Below are positions 15,819 through 25,161 of a stretch of DNA of 64,000 nt, in pieces. Location: contig NZ_VRLV01000001.1 of the NCBI RefSeq assembly GCF_009760925.1, forward strand, positions 248,001-312,000, in the 5' to 3' direction. This stretch comes from Nonomuraea typhae (GTDB taxonomy: Bacteria; Actinomycetota; Actinomycetes; Streptosporangiales; Streptosporangiaceae). The notes below the pieces were generated by a model, which saw only the letters and a program-made list of their open reading frames with translations, did not search any database and was not told where the DNA came from. Both the position numbers and the translations under genes were made by a program. How positions within the stretch are numbered: the first letter of the stretch is position 1; each line of letters begins with the position of its first letter.

Positions 15819-17516
15819 GTGCGATCACATGCTGCCCCTTCGAAGCGAAAAAGATCGCGACTGGCGTTAGGGGTGCTCGTGGCCGCCGCGCTGGTCGCGA
15901 TCCCCACGACCGTCGCCCTCGCCCGACAGCCCGCCCCCGCCGCGAAGAAAGTGGCCAGCGTCCAGAAGATGGGCACCCAGACGGCCCCCGGGACGCTTCA
16001 GGCAAGCCTGTGGGACGGGAAGCCGATCTCGGAACCGGGCAGGGCCGAGCGCACCCCCGTCGAACTCGGCGTGCGCTTCACCGCCGCCACGAACGGCGAG
16101 ATCGCCGGCATCCGTTTCTACAAGCCCCGCGGCGAACGCGGCCGCCACGTCGGCACGCTCTGGGACGCCCAGGGGCGCGCGCTGGCCAGGGTCGCGTTCA
16201 GCGGTGAGAGCCGGCAGGGCTGGCAGACGGCCTACTTCGGCGCCCCCGTCCCGATCTGGGCGGGCAGGGTCTACACCGCCTCGTACCACACCCGCCACGG
16301 CACCCATGTGGCCCAGCGCGGCGGATTCGCCAGTCCGGTCGTCTCGGGCCCGCTCACGGCGCCCAGCGACCGCAACGGCGTCTACGCCTACGGCAAGCGC
16401 TCCCGCTTCCCGGCACAGTCGAACCCGGGCAGGTTCAACTACTTCGCCGACGTGATCTTCAACTACCGCCCGGCCCCGGAGCCGTCCGCGACGCCCACGT
16501 CCACGCGGACGCCCACGAAGACCCCCACGGCCACGCCGACGGTCACGCCCACGCGGACGCCCACCAAGACCCCCACGCAGACGCCCACGAGAACCCCCAC
16601 CAAGACCCCCACGGTCACACCGACCGTCACGCCCACGAAGACTCCCACACAGACCCCCACGCAGACGCCCACGAAGACCCCCACCAAGACTCCCACCAAG
16701 ACCCCCACGACGACACCGACGCTGCCCACCGATCCCCCGATCGACGGCTTCCCCGACGCGAGTAACACCGGCCCGACCATCTCCTCCTTCAAGAAGATGA
16801 AGGGCGGCGAGATCAAGACCGACGGCGCCGTCTTCGACGGAGTCGAGCTGACCGAGAGCGTCGACGTCTGGGCGGACAACGTGACCTTCCGCAACTGCCG
16901 GATCATCACCGGCGGCTACTGGGGCATCCAGCTCCGCGAGGGCTACACGAACCTGACGGTCGAGAACTGCGAGATCGCCTCCGACCGCAAGCGGAAACTG
17001 GACATCGGCGTCTGGAACGACGGCACCGGAAAGATGACCGTCCGCCGCAACGAGATCCACAGCACCTCGAACGCCGCCATCATGGCCAAGTCCGGCATCA
17101 TCGAGGACAACTACATCCACGACATGTGGCAGGCCGCCCCCGGCGACCACACCGACGGCATCCAGACCAACGGCAACAAGGGCGAGAACGAGCTGGTGAT
17201 CCGGCACAACACGATCATCAACCCGGAGAACCAGACCTCGGCCATCATCCTCAGCCCGGTCTTCGGCCCGATCCACGACGTGGTGGTCTCCGGCAACCTG
17301 CTGGCCGGCGGCGGCTACTGCATCTACGGCGGCGCCAAGCACATCGAGCACCCGTACTCGCCGTACAACGTGGTCATCAAGAACAACGTCTTCAGCACGC
17401 GCGTCTTCAGCAAGTGCGGCTTCTACGGCCCGATGGCCCACTTCGACACCAAGGCCGAGGGCAACGAATGGAGCGGCAACCGCTGGGAGAGCGGCGGGAC
17501 CGTCGGCCCCGGCTGA
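15819..17516 (+). CDS. Secreted DUF4082 and right-handed beta-helix protein with Thr-Pro linker
   Basis: A 565-residue exported protein. A basic, hydrophobic signal peptide (RKRSRLALG, ending near VALA) is followed by a DUF4082 beta-sandwich domain (about residues 55-220), a linker of Thr-Pro-Thr-X repeats (about 222-305) and a right-handed parallel beta-helix (about 310-560) with repeating short strands such as VTFRNCRI and LTVENCEI. The beta-helix suggests polysaccharide binding or lysis outside the cell, but no catalytic residues are certain. The GTG at 15819 has GGAG 9 bases upstream; an in-frame ATG at 15705 lies too far ahead of the signal peptide. Confidence 0.8.
   Translation: MRSHAAPSKRKRSRLALGVLVAAALVAIPTTVALARQPAPAAKKVASVQKMGTQTAPGTLQASLWDGKPISEPGRAERTPVELGVRFTAATNGEIAGIRFYKPRGERGRHVGTLWDAQGRALARVAFSGESRQGWQTAYFGAPVPIWAGRVYTASYHTRHGTHVAQRGGFASPVVSGPLTAPSDRNGVYAYGKRSRFPAQSNPGRFNYFADVIFNYRPAPEPSATPTSTRTPTKTPTATPTVTPTRTPTKTPTQTPTRTPTKTPTVTPTVTPTKTPTQTPTQTPTKTPTKTPTKTPTTTPTLPTDPPIDGFPDASNTGPTISSFKKMKGGEIKTDGAVFDGVELTESVDVWADNVTFRNCRIITGGYWGIQLREGYTNLTVENCEIASDRKRKLDIGVWNDGTGKMTVRRNEIHSTSNAAIMAKSGIIEDNYIHDMWQAAPGDHTDGIQTNGNKGENELVIRHNTIINPENQTSAIILSPVFGPIHDVVVSGNLLAGGGYCIYGGAKHIEHPYSPYNVVIKNNVFSTRVFSKCGFYGPMAHFDTKAEGNEWSGNRWESGGTVGPG
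16483..16731. repeat. 12-bp Thr-Pro-Thr-X coding repeat
   Basis: About 20 copies of a 12-base motif (ACGCCCACGAAG and variants) encode TPTK, TPTR, TPTQ or TPTV tetrapeptides in the linker of the beta-helix protein. The unit keeps the frame, so copy number may vary between strains. Confidence 0.85.
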
Positions 17517-17521
17517 GGGAT

Positions 17522-18421
17522 TCAGCGCAACGTGACCGTCCCGGTGAGGATGCGGTGGTCGGAGCAGGCCCGGCCGCCGCAGCTCACCGGTGAGGGCCGG
17601 GCCTCGCCCGAGGACGACCCGGCCACGTAGTCGTCCTCGTGCGCGAAGATCATGTCGATCTTCGTCCCGGTCCGGCAGGGCCCGCCGCCGTCGGCCGCCT
17701 CGACGGTGCGCGCGCCGTACCCGGGGCAGTTGGCGGCGTCGGCGTCGTCCACCTCGCGGTAGTGGCCGTAGTTGCCGCTGTTGTTCGGGGTGTCGACCTG
17801 GGCGGAGTAGAAGCGGTTCATCCGCCCGAAGTCGGGGGCGGCGTTGAAGTCACCGGCGATGATCACCTGCTCGCCGCCGGCCCGGTAGGCGTCCAGCTTG
17901 CCGAAGATGGCGGTGAGCTGCGGCAGCCGGTAGGCGTCGACGAAGGTGGAGTGCGTGGTGCAGAAGCGTGTCCGCGGCTGGTCCCGCAGGGCCGCGCACA
18001 GCAGCTTGCGCGGCTCGTCGCCGTCGTCGGGCAGCGTGGTGCGGTCGGCGGCGCCGAGCGGCTTCTTGCTGAACAGCGCGATCCCGTAGTCCTTGCCCTG
18101 GCAGGGTCCGCCGCTCCTGCCGGGCAGGGCGATCTCGAACCGGGCGAAGTTGGCCGGGTCCTCGGGCCAGCCGGCCGCGCGCAGGCTCTTGATGAGCGCG
18201 TCGAACTGCTGCCGGCACACCTCGTTCAGCGAGGCGAACACAGCCCCGCTGCCGCGGATCCGGCTCGTGGCGGCGGCGATGAGGCCGTCGGTGGTGGAGC
18301 CCTTGTGCATGGTGTTGCCGGCGACGTTCCAGTGCAGGATCCGGTACGGCGTGGCCGCCTGCGCCGGCGTGGCGGTCCCGAGGGTCACCAGCGCGGCCAG
18401 GACAACGGTGAGCTTGCGCAC
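17522..18421 (-). CDS. Secreted endonuclease/exonuclease/phosphatase family protein
   Basis: A 299-residue exported protein of the EEP fold, which cleaves phosphodiesters in nucleic acids, sphingolipids or inositol phosphates using a divalent metal. Conserved blocks are present: HWNVAGN near the mature N-terminus, the metal-binding glutamate in ASLNEVC, the DFNA motif (IIAGDFNAAPD) and the terminal SDH (ACSDHRIL). Six cysteines probably make disulfides. The GTG at 18421 is chosen because it directly precedes the signal peptide (KLTVVLAALV, cleavage near AQA). Substrate is unknown. Confidence 0.85.
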   Translation of the reverse strand: MRKLTVVLAALVTLGTATPAQAATPYRILHWNVAGNTMHKGSTTDGLIAAATSRIRGSGAVFASLNEVCRQQFDALIKSLRAAGWPEDPANFARFEIALPGRSGGPCQGKDYGIALFSKKPLGAADRTTLPDDGDEPRKLLCAALRDQPRTRFCTTHSTFVDAYRLPQLTAIFGKLDAYRAGGEQVIIAGDFNAAPDFGRMNRFYSAQVDTPNNSGNYGHYREVDDADAANCPGYGARTVEAADGGGPCRTGTKIDMIFAHEDDYVAGSSSGEARPSPVSCGGRACSDHRILTGTVTLR

Positions 18422-18495
18422 GTTCGATTCCCTATCGCAGAAGCTGATCGCGAAGGGTGAATCATCCCACTTCTGGTGATCTATCCATACTGCCC

Positions 18496-18556
18496 TTGAC
18501 GATACGGACCGCAGTCCGTATCGTCGGGCACACCTCAATAAACGGACTGCAGTCCG
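18496..18556 (+). promoter_or_regulatory. azoR promoter with two operator palindromes
   Basis: A perfect inverted repeat with 12-base arms (GACGATACGGAC at 18498-18509 and GTCCGTATCGTC at 18514-18525) overlaps a candidate promoter, TTGACG (18496-18501) and TATCGT (18519-18524) 17 bases apart. A second 14-base palindrome CGGACTGCAGTCCG follows at 18543-18556. Both share the core CGGACnGCAGTCCG, as for a dimeric TetR-type repressor. Confidence 0.65.
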
Positions 18557-18569
18557 GAAAGGTCGTGTC

Positions 18570-19193
18570 ATGGGCAAGCTTCTGCATGTCTCCGCCTCCC
18601 CGCGCGGACCGGAGTCGATCTCCCTGGGCATCGCCGGGACGTTCCTGGACGCCTACCGGGCCGCCCGGCCCGGGGCCGTCGCCGACCACTTCGACCTCTG
18701 GGACGGCACCCTGCCCGAGTTCGGCCCGGCCGCCGCGGGCGCCAAGATGAGCGTGTTCGCCGGGCGTTCGCCCGAAGGGGAGCAGGCCGCCGCCTGGGAC
18801 GAGGTGGTGCGGACCTTCGAGCGCTTCGCCTCCTACGACCGCTACCTGTTCAGCGTGCCCATGTGGAACGCGGGCGTGCCGTACAAGCTCAAGCAGTTCA
18901 TCGACGTGATCAGCCAGCCCGCGATGGTCTTCGGCGTGCACCCGGAGACCGGCTACGAGCACCTGCTGACGGGCAAGCGGGCCGCGGTCGTCTACACCAG
19001 CGCGGTGTGGGGGCCCGGGCTGGGGCCGGAGTTCGGCAGCGACTTCCACTCCACCTTCTTCGAGGACTGGCTGCGCTGGGCCGGGATCACCGACATCCGG
19101 CGCATCCGGTTCCATCCCACGCTGACCGGAGACTACGAGGTGGAGCGCAAGCGGGCCGACGAGCGGGCGCGGGAGCTGGCCCGCACGTTCTAG
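18570..19193 (+). CDS. azoR: FMN-dependent NADH-azoreductase family protein
   Basis: A 207-residue flavodoxin-fold oxidoreductase that reduces quinones and azo compounds with NADH through FMN. The FMN phosphate loop (HVSASPRGPESIS) is at the N-terminus and the flavin-contacting blocks SVPMWNAGVPYKLKQFIDV and YTSAVW follow at the expected positions. It is expressed from a strongly palindromic promoter, so it is likely induced by a small electrophile or quinone. It overlaps the following gene's stop by 4 bases, tail to tail. Confidence 0.9.
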   Translation: MGKLLHVSASPRGPESISLGIAGTFLDAYRAARPGAVADHFDLWDGTLPEFGPAAAGAKMSVFAGRSPEGEQAAAWDEVVRTFERFASYDRYLFSVPMWNAGVPYKLKQFIDVISQPAMVFGVHPETGYEHLLTGKRAAVVYTSAVWGPGLGPEFGSDFHSTFFEDWLRWAGITDIRRIRFHPTLTGDYEVERKRADERARELARTF

Positions 19194-19783
19194 GCCGTCC
19201 AGTGCGGGTCGCGGCCGATGAGGCCGAGCAGGCGGTCCTGGATCGGGGCGTCCGGCGCCACCTTCACCTCGGGGCCGAAGACCTCCACGCCCGGCCCGAA
19301 CGCGCCCGGCGTGCGGAAGCGCTCCAGCAGGTCCGGCGGCAGGCTGGAGACCGACTCCCAGGACAGCCGCAGGTCCTCGGCGTCGATCGTGGCGTCCTGG
19401 CCGGTGGCCTTGGCCAGGTCCCAGCCGTGCAGCGGCAGGTCCGCGCTGGGGACCTGGTCGACGTGCCGGGCGGCGCTCATCCGCCCGGCGGGGGTGTCGT
19501 ACTCGGTCGCCGCGAGGTCCGGGTCGGCGAGCAGGGCCTCGATGTCGGCGCGCGCGGCGCGGAAGGCCGCCAGGGGGTCCTCCTTCACGGAAGGGGCGGG
19601 GCTGAGGGCGCGCCCGAGCGGGCCCAGGATGACGGCGTGCATGTCGACGATGTGCGCCACCACGTCGCGCGCGTCCCACTGGGCGCAGGGCGACGGGCTG
19701 GACCACTGCTCGGGCCGCACCGCCGCGACCTTGGCCTCGAAGGTCGCGGCGCGGCGGCGGTAACGGTCGGCGATCTCATTCAT
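19190..19783 (-). CDS. TIGR03086 family metal-binding protein
   Basis: A 197-residue protein of the DinB-like/maleylpyruvate isomerase N-terminal group. Predicted metal-ligand histidines are in WDARDVVAHIVDMH and in LPLHGWDLAKATG, the pattern of the TIGR03086 family. Members are four-helix proteins that bind a divalent metal and may use mycothiol; the reaction is unknown. It has its own AT-rich promoter with a palindrome near 19801-19812. Confidence 0.85.
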   Translation of the reverse strand: MNEIADRYRRRAATFEAKVAAVRPEQWSSPSPCAQWDARDVVAHIVDMHAVILGPLGRALSPAPSVKEDPLAAFRAARADIEALLADPDLAATEYDTPAGRMSAARHVDQVPSADLPLHGWDLAKATGQDATIDAEDLRLSWESVSSLPPDLLERFRTPGAFGPGVEVFGPEVKVAPDAPIQDRLLGLIGRDPHWTA

Positions 19784-19786
19784 AAC

Positions 19787-19832
19787 CCCTCGTTTCTATA
19801 ACCTTATGGTTTTTTATCGAGGAACGAGGGGC
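19787..19832 (-). promoter_or_regulatory. Promoter region of TIGR03086 gene with inverted repeats
   Basis: AACC-TTAT-GGTT (19801-19812) is a short palindrome of the kind used by ArsR-type regulators, and lies inside a wider inverted repeat CCCCTCGTT (19787-19795) with AACGAGGGG (19824-19832). It is also the only AT-rich stretch between the two neighbouring minus-strand genes. Confidence 0.45.
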
Positions 19833-19845
19833 TACGTCAAGGGTC

Positions 19846-21162
19846 CTACCCGAGCCAGCCGGGCACCACCAGCACCGCCCAGGCGGCCAGCGGGCCGGCC
19901 ACCACGACGGCCGCGCCGTACCCGAGCAGCTTGCGGTAGAAGACGTCGCGGTCCATGCCCCGCACGTTGGCCACCAGCAGCGCGCCGGTGGTCGAGAACG
20001 GGCTGACGTCCACGATCGCCGAGGCGACCGACAGCGCCGCGACCATCGCGATCGGGCCGAGCGTGCCCTGCGACAGGAACGGCACCGCCAGCGGCACCAG
20101 CGCCCCGAGGATGCCCACGGTCGAGGCGAAGGCCGACACCACGCCGCCGACGTAACAGATGAGCAGCGCCACCACGAGCGGGATGCCGATCGCGGCCACG
20201 TGCGTGCCCACCCAGTCGATGGTGCCGATCTCCTGCAGCACGCCCACGTACGTGACCACGCCGCAGATCAGCAGCACCGTCGGCCAGGCCACCTTCTCCA
20301 CCGCGCCCTTGTTGGACTTGGGCGAGGTCAGCGACAGGATCACCGCGACCGTGACCGCGGTCAGGCCGACGTCCAGCTTGAACGCCAGCACGCTCAGGCA
20401 CAGGCCGGCGATCCCGATCAGCGTGAGCGCCTGGTGGCCGGTCAGCCGCGGGCCCGTGCCGGTCCTGGCCAGCGTCGCGGTGCCTCCGCCGCCGCCGGTC
20501 GGCTCGCCGTCCGTCTCGTCGTTCTCCAGCACCGGGGTGGCGTCGGAGGCCGTACGGCGGGCCAGCGAGGGGCCGCCGAAGAGGAAGAAGACGATGACCG
20601 CGGCGGCGGCGTTGAAGGCGAAGCTGGACAGGAACAGCACGAGGTTCGAGCTGGGCAGCCCGGCCTCCTTGGTGACCCCGTTGACGATGCCGCCCAGCAC
20701 CGAGATGGGGGAGAAGGCCCCCGCCTGGGTGCCGTGGGCGACCATCAGGCCGATCAGCAGGGCGTGGATGTTGAACTGCGCGGCGAAGCCGTACGCGATC
20801 GGGGCGAGGATCGCGGCGACGGCCGGCGCGGGCGCGCCGACGGCGGTGAGCAGGGCGGAGATCGCGAAGATCACCAGCGGGATGGCGACGATGCGGCCGC
20901 GCACGAGGTGGACGGCGGCGCGCACCAGCCAGTCGACGGTGCCGTTGTTCGTGGCGATGGCGAACAACAGCGTGACCCCGACGAGGATCACGAACAGGCT
21001 GCCGGGGAAGGCGCCGAGAATGTCGCCGGTCTCCATCCCGGCGGCGAGTGTGCCGACGAGGAAGGCGCCGACGAGGGCCAGGGCTCCCAGGTTCACCGGG
21101 AACGCTGTGGCCACGACGAACATCAGGACGAGCGCGAGTATGGACAGGAGTTCGGCGGACAC
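19846..21162 (-). CDS. MatC-type dicarboxylate carrier (SLC13-like membrane permease)
   Basis: A 438-residue protein with about 11-12 membrane helices and a polar, Gly-rich cytoplasmic loop at about residues 205-235. The first half matches the MatC N-terminal pattern (VNLGALALVGAFLVG, VGVTLLFAIATNNGTVDWLV, AILAPIAYGFAAQFNIHALL), so it probably imports malonate, malate or a similar organic acid. The GTG start at 21162 has GGAG 9 bases upstream. It lies 25 bases downstream of the FAD/Fe-S dehydrogenase on the same strand and probably supplies its substrate. Confidence 0.85.
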   Translation of the reverse strand: MSAELLSILALVLMFVVATAFPVNLGALALVGAFLVGTLAAGMETGDILGAFPGSLFVILVGVTLLFAIATNNGTVDWLVRAAVHLVRGRIVAIPLVIFAISALLTAVGAPAPAVAAILAPIAYGFAAQFNIHALLIGLMVAHGTQAGAFSPISVLGGIVNGVTKEAGLPSSNLVLFLSSFAFNAAAAVIVFFLFGGPSLARRTASDATPVLENDETDGEPTGGGGGTATLARTGTGPRLTGHQALTLIGIAGLCLSVLAFKLDVGLTAVTVAVILSLTSPKSNKGAVEKVAWPTVLLICGVVTYVGVLQEIGTIDWVGTHVAAIGIPLVVALLICYVGGVVSAFASTVGILGALVPLAVPFLSQGTLGPIAMVAALSVASAIVDVSPFSTTGALLVANVRGMDRDVFYRKLLGYGAAVVVAGPLAAWAVLVVPGWLG

Positions 21163-21187
21163 GTCACATGGCTCCGTTCTCCCCCGA

Positions 21188-23944
21188 TCAGGACACGAGA
21201 TGGATGAGTTCGACAGGGTGCCGGGCGGTGCGGCTGGCGCCGTGGGCTATCTGCTGGCGGCAGGAGACCCCGGTGGCCGCGATGAGGGTGCCGGGGGCGG
21301 TCTGCTCCAGTGCCGGGAACAGGCGCAGGCCGCCGATCTTCATGGACAACTCGTAGTGCTCGGCCTCGAAGCCGAACGAGCCGGCCATCCCGCAGCAGCC
21401 CGCGTCCAGCTCGATCACCTCCGCGCCGGGGATGCGGGTCAGCAGGGCACGGGTGGCTGCCGTGCCGGTGACCGCCTTCTCGTGACAGTGGCCGTGGAAG
21501 ACGATCGTGCGGCCGCGCAGGCCGTCACCGAGCGTCAGGCGGCCGTCGTCGATCGCCTCCAGCAGTAGCTCGGGCACGAGACGGGCGCGCCCGGCCACCT
21601 CCTCGACCCGCGGGTCGCCGGGCAGCAGCGCCGCGTACTCGTCTTTCAGCGTCAGCAGGCAGGACGGCTCCAGCCCGGTGATCGGGGCGGCCGCGGACTC
21701 GGGGGCCGACAGCCGGGCGAGCGTGGCATCCGCCATCGCCCTGGCCCGGTCGAGCAGCCCCTTGGACAGGCTCGAGCGGCCGCAGCAGCCCTCGGCGGCC
21801 AGCCGTACCCGATAGCCGGCCTTCTCCAGAAGCTCGACGGCGGCACGGCCGATGTCGGGCTCGGTGAAGGCGGTGAAGGAGTCGGCGAGCAGGATCACCT
21901 CCTGTCCCTCGGTCTTCGCGGTACGGCGGGCGTACCAGCGCGGCAGCGTGTCACGGCGGAAGCGGGGCAGCGGGCGTTGCCCGGCCAGGCCCAGCAGCCT
22001 GCGCAGAGGCGGCGCGAACCAGTTGGAGATCGGGGCGGTGGCCGCGCCGAGCCGGTTGAGCGTGCGGATCGCGCCGAAGACGCGCGAGCGCAGCGGCACC
22101 CCGTGCGTCTGGTGGTACTGGTGCAGGGCCTCGCTCTTCAGCGAGGCCATGTCCACGCCGAGCGGGCACTCCGACTTGCACGCCTTGCACTCCAGGCACA
22201 GGTCGAGGATGCCGTGCAGCCGCTCCTCGCCCAGCGCCGCCTTGGGGTCGGCTGAAGACAGCGCCTTGACCAGGGCGTTGGCCCGGCCGCGGGTGGAGTG
22301 CTCCTCCTCGCGGGTGGCCATGTACGAGGGGCACATGACGCCGGCGGCGTCCTTGCGGCAGGCGCCGATGTTCATGCAGCGGTCGGCGGCGGCGTGCATG
22401 CCGCCGGCGAAGTCCAGCGTGGTGGCCAGGTGGACCGGTTCGGGGCGGCCGGGGTCGCGCAGGTGCTCGGTCATCGGGGCGGCGTCCACGATCTTGCCCG
22501 GGTTGAGCAGGTTGCCCGGGTCGAACAGCCGCTTGATCGCCCGCATCGCCGCGTACACCTCGCCGCCGAACAGCCGCTCGTTGAACTCCGAGCGGGCCAG
22601 GCCGTCGCCGTGCTCGCTGGAGTTCACGCCGCCGTAGCGGACGGCCAGCTCGGCGATCTCCTCGGCCACCTCCCGCATGGCCGCGACCTCGCCCGGCACC
22701 CGCAGGTCCACGAACGGACGGATGTGCAGGCAGCCCACCGAGCAGTGGCCGTAGAAGCCGGCCTTCATGCCGTGCCGGTCGAGGATCGCGGAGAACTCCT
22801 CGACGTAGGGCACCAGCGCCTGCGGCGGCACCGCGGTGTCCTCGACGAAGGCGAGCGGGCGGCGGCTGCCGACGCTGGAGGCCATGAGCAGGCCCAGCCC
22901 GGCCTTGCGCACCTTGAGCACGGCCTCGCGGGTCGCGGCGTCCAGGGCGCGCAGCGTGTGGTAGCCGTGGCCGGCGGCCTTCCAGGCGCCGGCCAGCTTC
23001 TCGACCCGGTCGGCGGCGTCCTCGCCGAAGAACTCCACGAACAGCAGCGCCTCGGGGTCGCCCTCGAGGATGTCGCCCAGCCCGGCGTAGTCCACCCGCT
23101 GCCGGGACAGGTCGAGGATGGCCCGGTCCATGAGCTCGACGGAGGCGGCGTCGAGCGCGAGCGCGTCCTGGGTGGCGGCGACGGCGGCCAGCGTGCCGGT
23201 GAAGTGGCCGACCGCGATGGCCCGCCCGGCGGGTTTGGGCACCAGCCGGACGGTCGCCTCGGTGACGACCGCCAGCGTGCCCTCCGAGCCGGCGATGAGC
23301 GGCGTCAGGTCGCCGGACGTGACCCGGTCCAGCCGGTATCCGCCGGAGTGCCGCCAGAAGCGCGGGAACCCCGACAGGTCCAGATTTTTCAGGATGTCCT
23401 GTACGGCGGCGCCGAGCCTCTTGTCCGTGGCCAGGTCCGGGGTCGAGGCGTCGGCCAGGACCACGCCCAGCGCCTCCACGTGGTCGATCGTCGAGCCGTA
23501 GCGCACCGAGTGGCTCCCGGCCGAGTTGTTGCCGATCATGCCGCCGATCGTGGCCCGGTTGCTCGTCGAGGTGTCGGGGCCGAACATCATGCCCTGCTTG
23601 GCCGCCGCCCGGTTGAGCTGGTCCTGGACCACGCCCGGCTGCACCCGGGCCATTCCGCCGTCCAGCTCCAGGATGCGGTTCATGTGCCGGGAGAAGTCGA
23701 CGACCACCGCCCGGCCCACGGTCTGCCCGGCCAGGCTGGTCCCGGCGCCGCGGGGCAGCACCGGCACCCCGAGCCCGGCGCAGGCCGTCACCAGGGCGCG
23801 CACGTCGTCGGCGTGCTTGGGGAAGGCGACGGCCAGCGGCTCGATGGCGTACATGCTGGCGTCGGAGGAGTACAGGTGCAGGGTGTAGCCGTCGTCCCTG
23901 ACCTGACCGTCCAGCAGCGGCCCGAGCGTCCGCGCGAGGCTCAC
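21188..23944 (-). CDS. FAD-linked dehydrogenase fused to Fe-S and CCG domains
   Basis: A 918-residue fusion. The N-terminal half is a GlcD-like FAD oxidase (FAD-binding block PRGAGTSLAGQTVGRAVVVD near 75 and IGNNSAGSHSVRYG near 145). The middle holds a ferredoxin-type cluster motif (CLECKACKSECPLG). The C-terminus has two CCG domains (GCCGRSS and GCCGMAGSFGFE). This layout is that of D-2-hydroxyacid dehydrogenases (D-lactate, glycolate or D-2-hydroxyglutarate) that pass electrons to quinone. The GTG at 23944 overlaps the stop of the aminotransferase gene (GTGA), so the pair is coupled. The exact substrate is not determined by sequence. Confidence 0.9.
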   Translation of the reverse strand: MSLARTLGPLLDGQVRDDGYTLHLYSSDASMYAIEPLAVAFPKHADDVRALVTACAGLGVPVLPRGAGTSLAGQTVGRAVVVDFSRHMNRILELDGGMARVQPGVVQDQLNRAAAKQGMMFGPDTSTSNRATIGGMIGNNSAGSHSVRYGSTIDHVEALGVVLADASTPDLATDKRLGAAVQDILKNLDLSGFPRFWRHSGGYRLDRVTSGDLTPLIAGSEGTLAVVTEATVRLVPKPAGRAIAVGHFTGTLAAVAATQDALALDAASVELMDRAILDLSRQRVDYAGLGDILEGDPEALLFVEFFGEDAADRVEKLAGAWKAAGHGYHTLRALDAATREAVLKVRKAGLGLLMASSVGSRRPLAFVEDTAVPPQALVPYVEEFSAILDRHGMKAGFYGHCSVGCLHIRPFVDLRVPGEVAAMREVAEEIAELAVRYGGVNSSEHGDGLARSEFNERLFGGEVYAAMRAIKRLFDPGNLLNPGKIVDAAPMTEHLRDPGRPEPVHLATTLDFAGGMHAAADRCMNIGACRKDAAGVMCPSYMATREEEHSTRGRANALVKALSSADPKAALGEERLHGILDLCLECKACKSECPLGVDMASLKSEALHQYHQTHGVPLRSRVFGAIRTLNRLGAATAPISNWFAPPLRRLLGLAGQRPLPRFRRDTLPRWYARRTAKTEGQEVILLADSFTAFTEPDIGRAAVELLEKAGYRVRLAAEGCCGRSSLSKGLLDRARAMADATLARLSAPESAAAPITGLEPSCLLTLKDEYAALLPGDPRVEEVAGRARLVPELLLEAIDDGRLTLGDGLRGRTIVFHGHCHEKAVTGTAATRALLTRIPGAEVIELDAGCCGMAGSFGFEAEHYELSMKIGGLRLFPALEQTAPGTLIAATGVSCRQQIAHGASRTARHPVELIHLVS

Positions 23945-25077
23945 GCGCCCGTCTCCGCGAGGTAGGCGAGAGCATGCTGGACCCCGCCCTCCTTGATCGG
24001 CAGCCCGGCCGCGCGCAGCCCCATCTCGACCCCGCCCAGCGTGCCGGCGAGCATCAGGTCGTTGAAGTGGCCGAGGTGGCCGATGCGGAAGATCTGGCCG
24101 GACAGCCTGCCCAGCCCGGCGCCCAGGGACATGTCGTAGCGCTCCAGGATCACCCGGCGCACCTCGTCGGCGTCGAAGCCGGGCGGCGTCATCACCGCGG
24201 TCAGCGCGCTGGAGTACTCCCGGGGGTCGGCGCACAGGACCTCCAGGCCCCAGGCGCGCACGGCCCGCCTGGTCGCCTCCGCGTGCCGGTCGTGCCGGGC
24301 GAAGACCTGGGCCAGGCCCTCCTCCTCCATCATGGTCAGCGCCTCGGCCAGGCCGTACAGGAGGTTGGTGGCGGGGGTGTGCGGGAAGTAGCCGGTCAGG
24401 TTGGCCGCGATCATGGGCCGCCAGTCCCAGTAGGAGCGGAGCATGCGTCCCGGGCGGGCCAGGGCCTTGGGGCTGATCGCGTTGAAGCCGAGACCGGGCG
24501 GGAGCATGAGTCCCTTCTGCGAGCAGCCGACGGTGACGTCCACGCCCCACTCGTCGTGCCGGTAGTCCATGGAGCCGAGCGAGGAGATGGTGTCGACCAG
24601 CAGCAGCGCCGGGTGGCCGGCCCGGTCGAGGGCGGCGCGGATCTCGGGGACCCGGCTGCGCACGCCGGTCGAGGTCTCGTTGTGGACCACCATCACCGCT
24701 GCGGTCTCCTCGGTGAGGTGCTCGGCGACCAGGTCGGGATCGACGCCGTGCCGCCAGTCGCCGGGCACGAAGTCCACCTCGAGCCCGAGCCTGGCCGCCA
24801 TCTGGCACCACAGCGTGGCGAAGTGCCCGGTCTCGAACGCCAGCACCCGGTCGCCGGGCGAGAGCGTGTTGACCAGGGCGGCCTCCCACGCGCCGGTGCC
24901 CGACGAGGCGTAGACGACCACGTCGTGCCGGGTCTGGAAGACGGCCCGCAGCCGTGGCAGCAGGTCGAGGGTCAGTTCGGCGAACTCGGGTCCCCGGTGG
25001 TCGATCGTCGGGCGGGCCATGGCGCGCAGCACGCGGCCGGGAACGTTGGTCGGTCCGGGAATCTGCAAGAAGTGCAC
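23941..25077 (-). CDS. Class V aminotransferase (serine/alanine-glyoxylate type)
   Basis: A 378-residue PLP enzyme of the AGXT/SGAT/PucG group. The opening LQIPGPTNVPGRVLRAM is typical, and the PLP lysine is in CSQKGLMLPPGLGF. It would transfer an amino group to or from glyoxylate (with serine, alanine or ureidoglycine as partner). It is first in an operon with the FAD dehydrogenase (4-base overlap) and a dicarboxylate carrier, which fits making and then aminating glyoxylate. A ureidoglycine role cannot be excluded, given purine genes at the other end of the window. Confidence 0.88.
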   Translation of the reverse strand: MHFLQIPGPTNVPGRVLRAMARPTIDHRGPEFAELTLDLLPRLRAVFQTRHDVVVYASSGTGAWEAALVNTLSPGDRVLAFETGHFATLWCQMAARLGLEVDFVPGDWRHGVDPDLVAEHLTEETAAVMVVHNETSTGVRSRVPEIRAALDRAGHPALLLVDTISSLGSMDYRHDEWGVDVTVGCSQKGLMLPPGLGFNAISPKALARPGRMLRSYWDWRPMIAANLTGYFPHTPATNLLYGLAEALTMMEEEGLAQVFARHDRHAEATRRAVRAWGLEVLCADPREYSSALTAVMTPPGFDADEVRRVILERYDMSLGAGLGRLSGQIFRIGHLGHFNDLMLAGTLGGVEMGLRAAGLPIKEGGVQHALAYLAETGA

Positions 25078-25097
25078 GACTGCCTCCGTGCCGTCTT

Positions 25098-25114
25098 ACG
25101 GCACAGTGTGCCGT
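25098..25114. promoter_or_regulatory. Divergent operator between aminotransferase and IclR genes
   Basis: ACGGCAC-AGT-GTGCCGT is a perfect 7-base-arm palindrome, 20 bases before the aminotransferase start and 47 bases before the IclR start. A further GCGGTTCAC half-like element follows. It is the likely IclR binding site controlling both directions. Confidence 0.55.
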
Positions 25115-25161
25115 GGTGCGGTTCACTAACCTTAGAATCGCGTCGTTAGAGGAGTCAATGG

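Noticed and set aside
16463..16909. Val-Gly-rich antisense protein opposite the Thr-Pro linker
   Set aside because: It is only the complement of the TPTX repeats and has no independent signal of coding.
21188..25126. A 1,312-codon open frame joining the aminotransferase region and FAD dehydrogenase
   Set aside because: The first about 395 codons are an antisense-like shadow of the aminotransferase in the wrong frame; the GTG at 23944 with its 4-base overlap is the real start.
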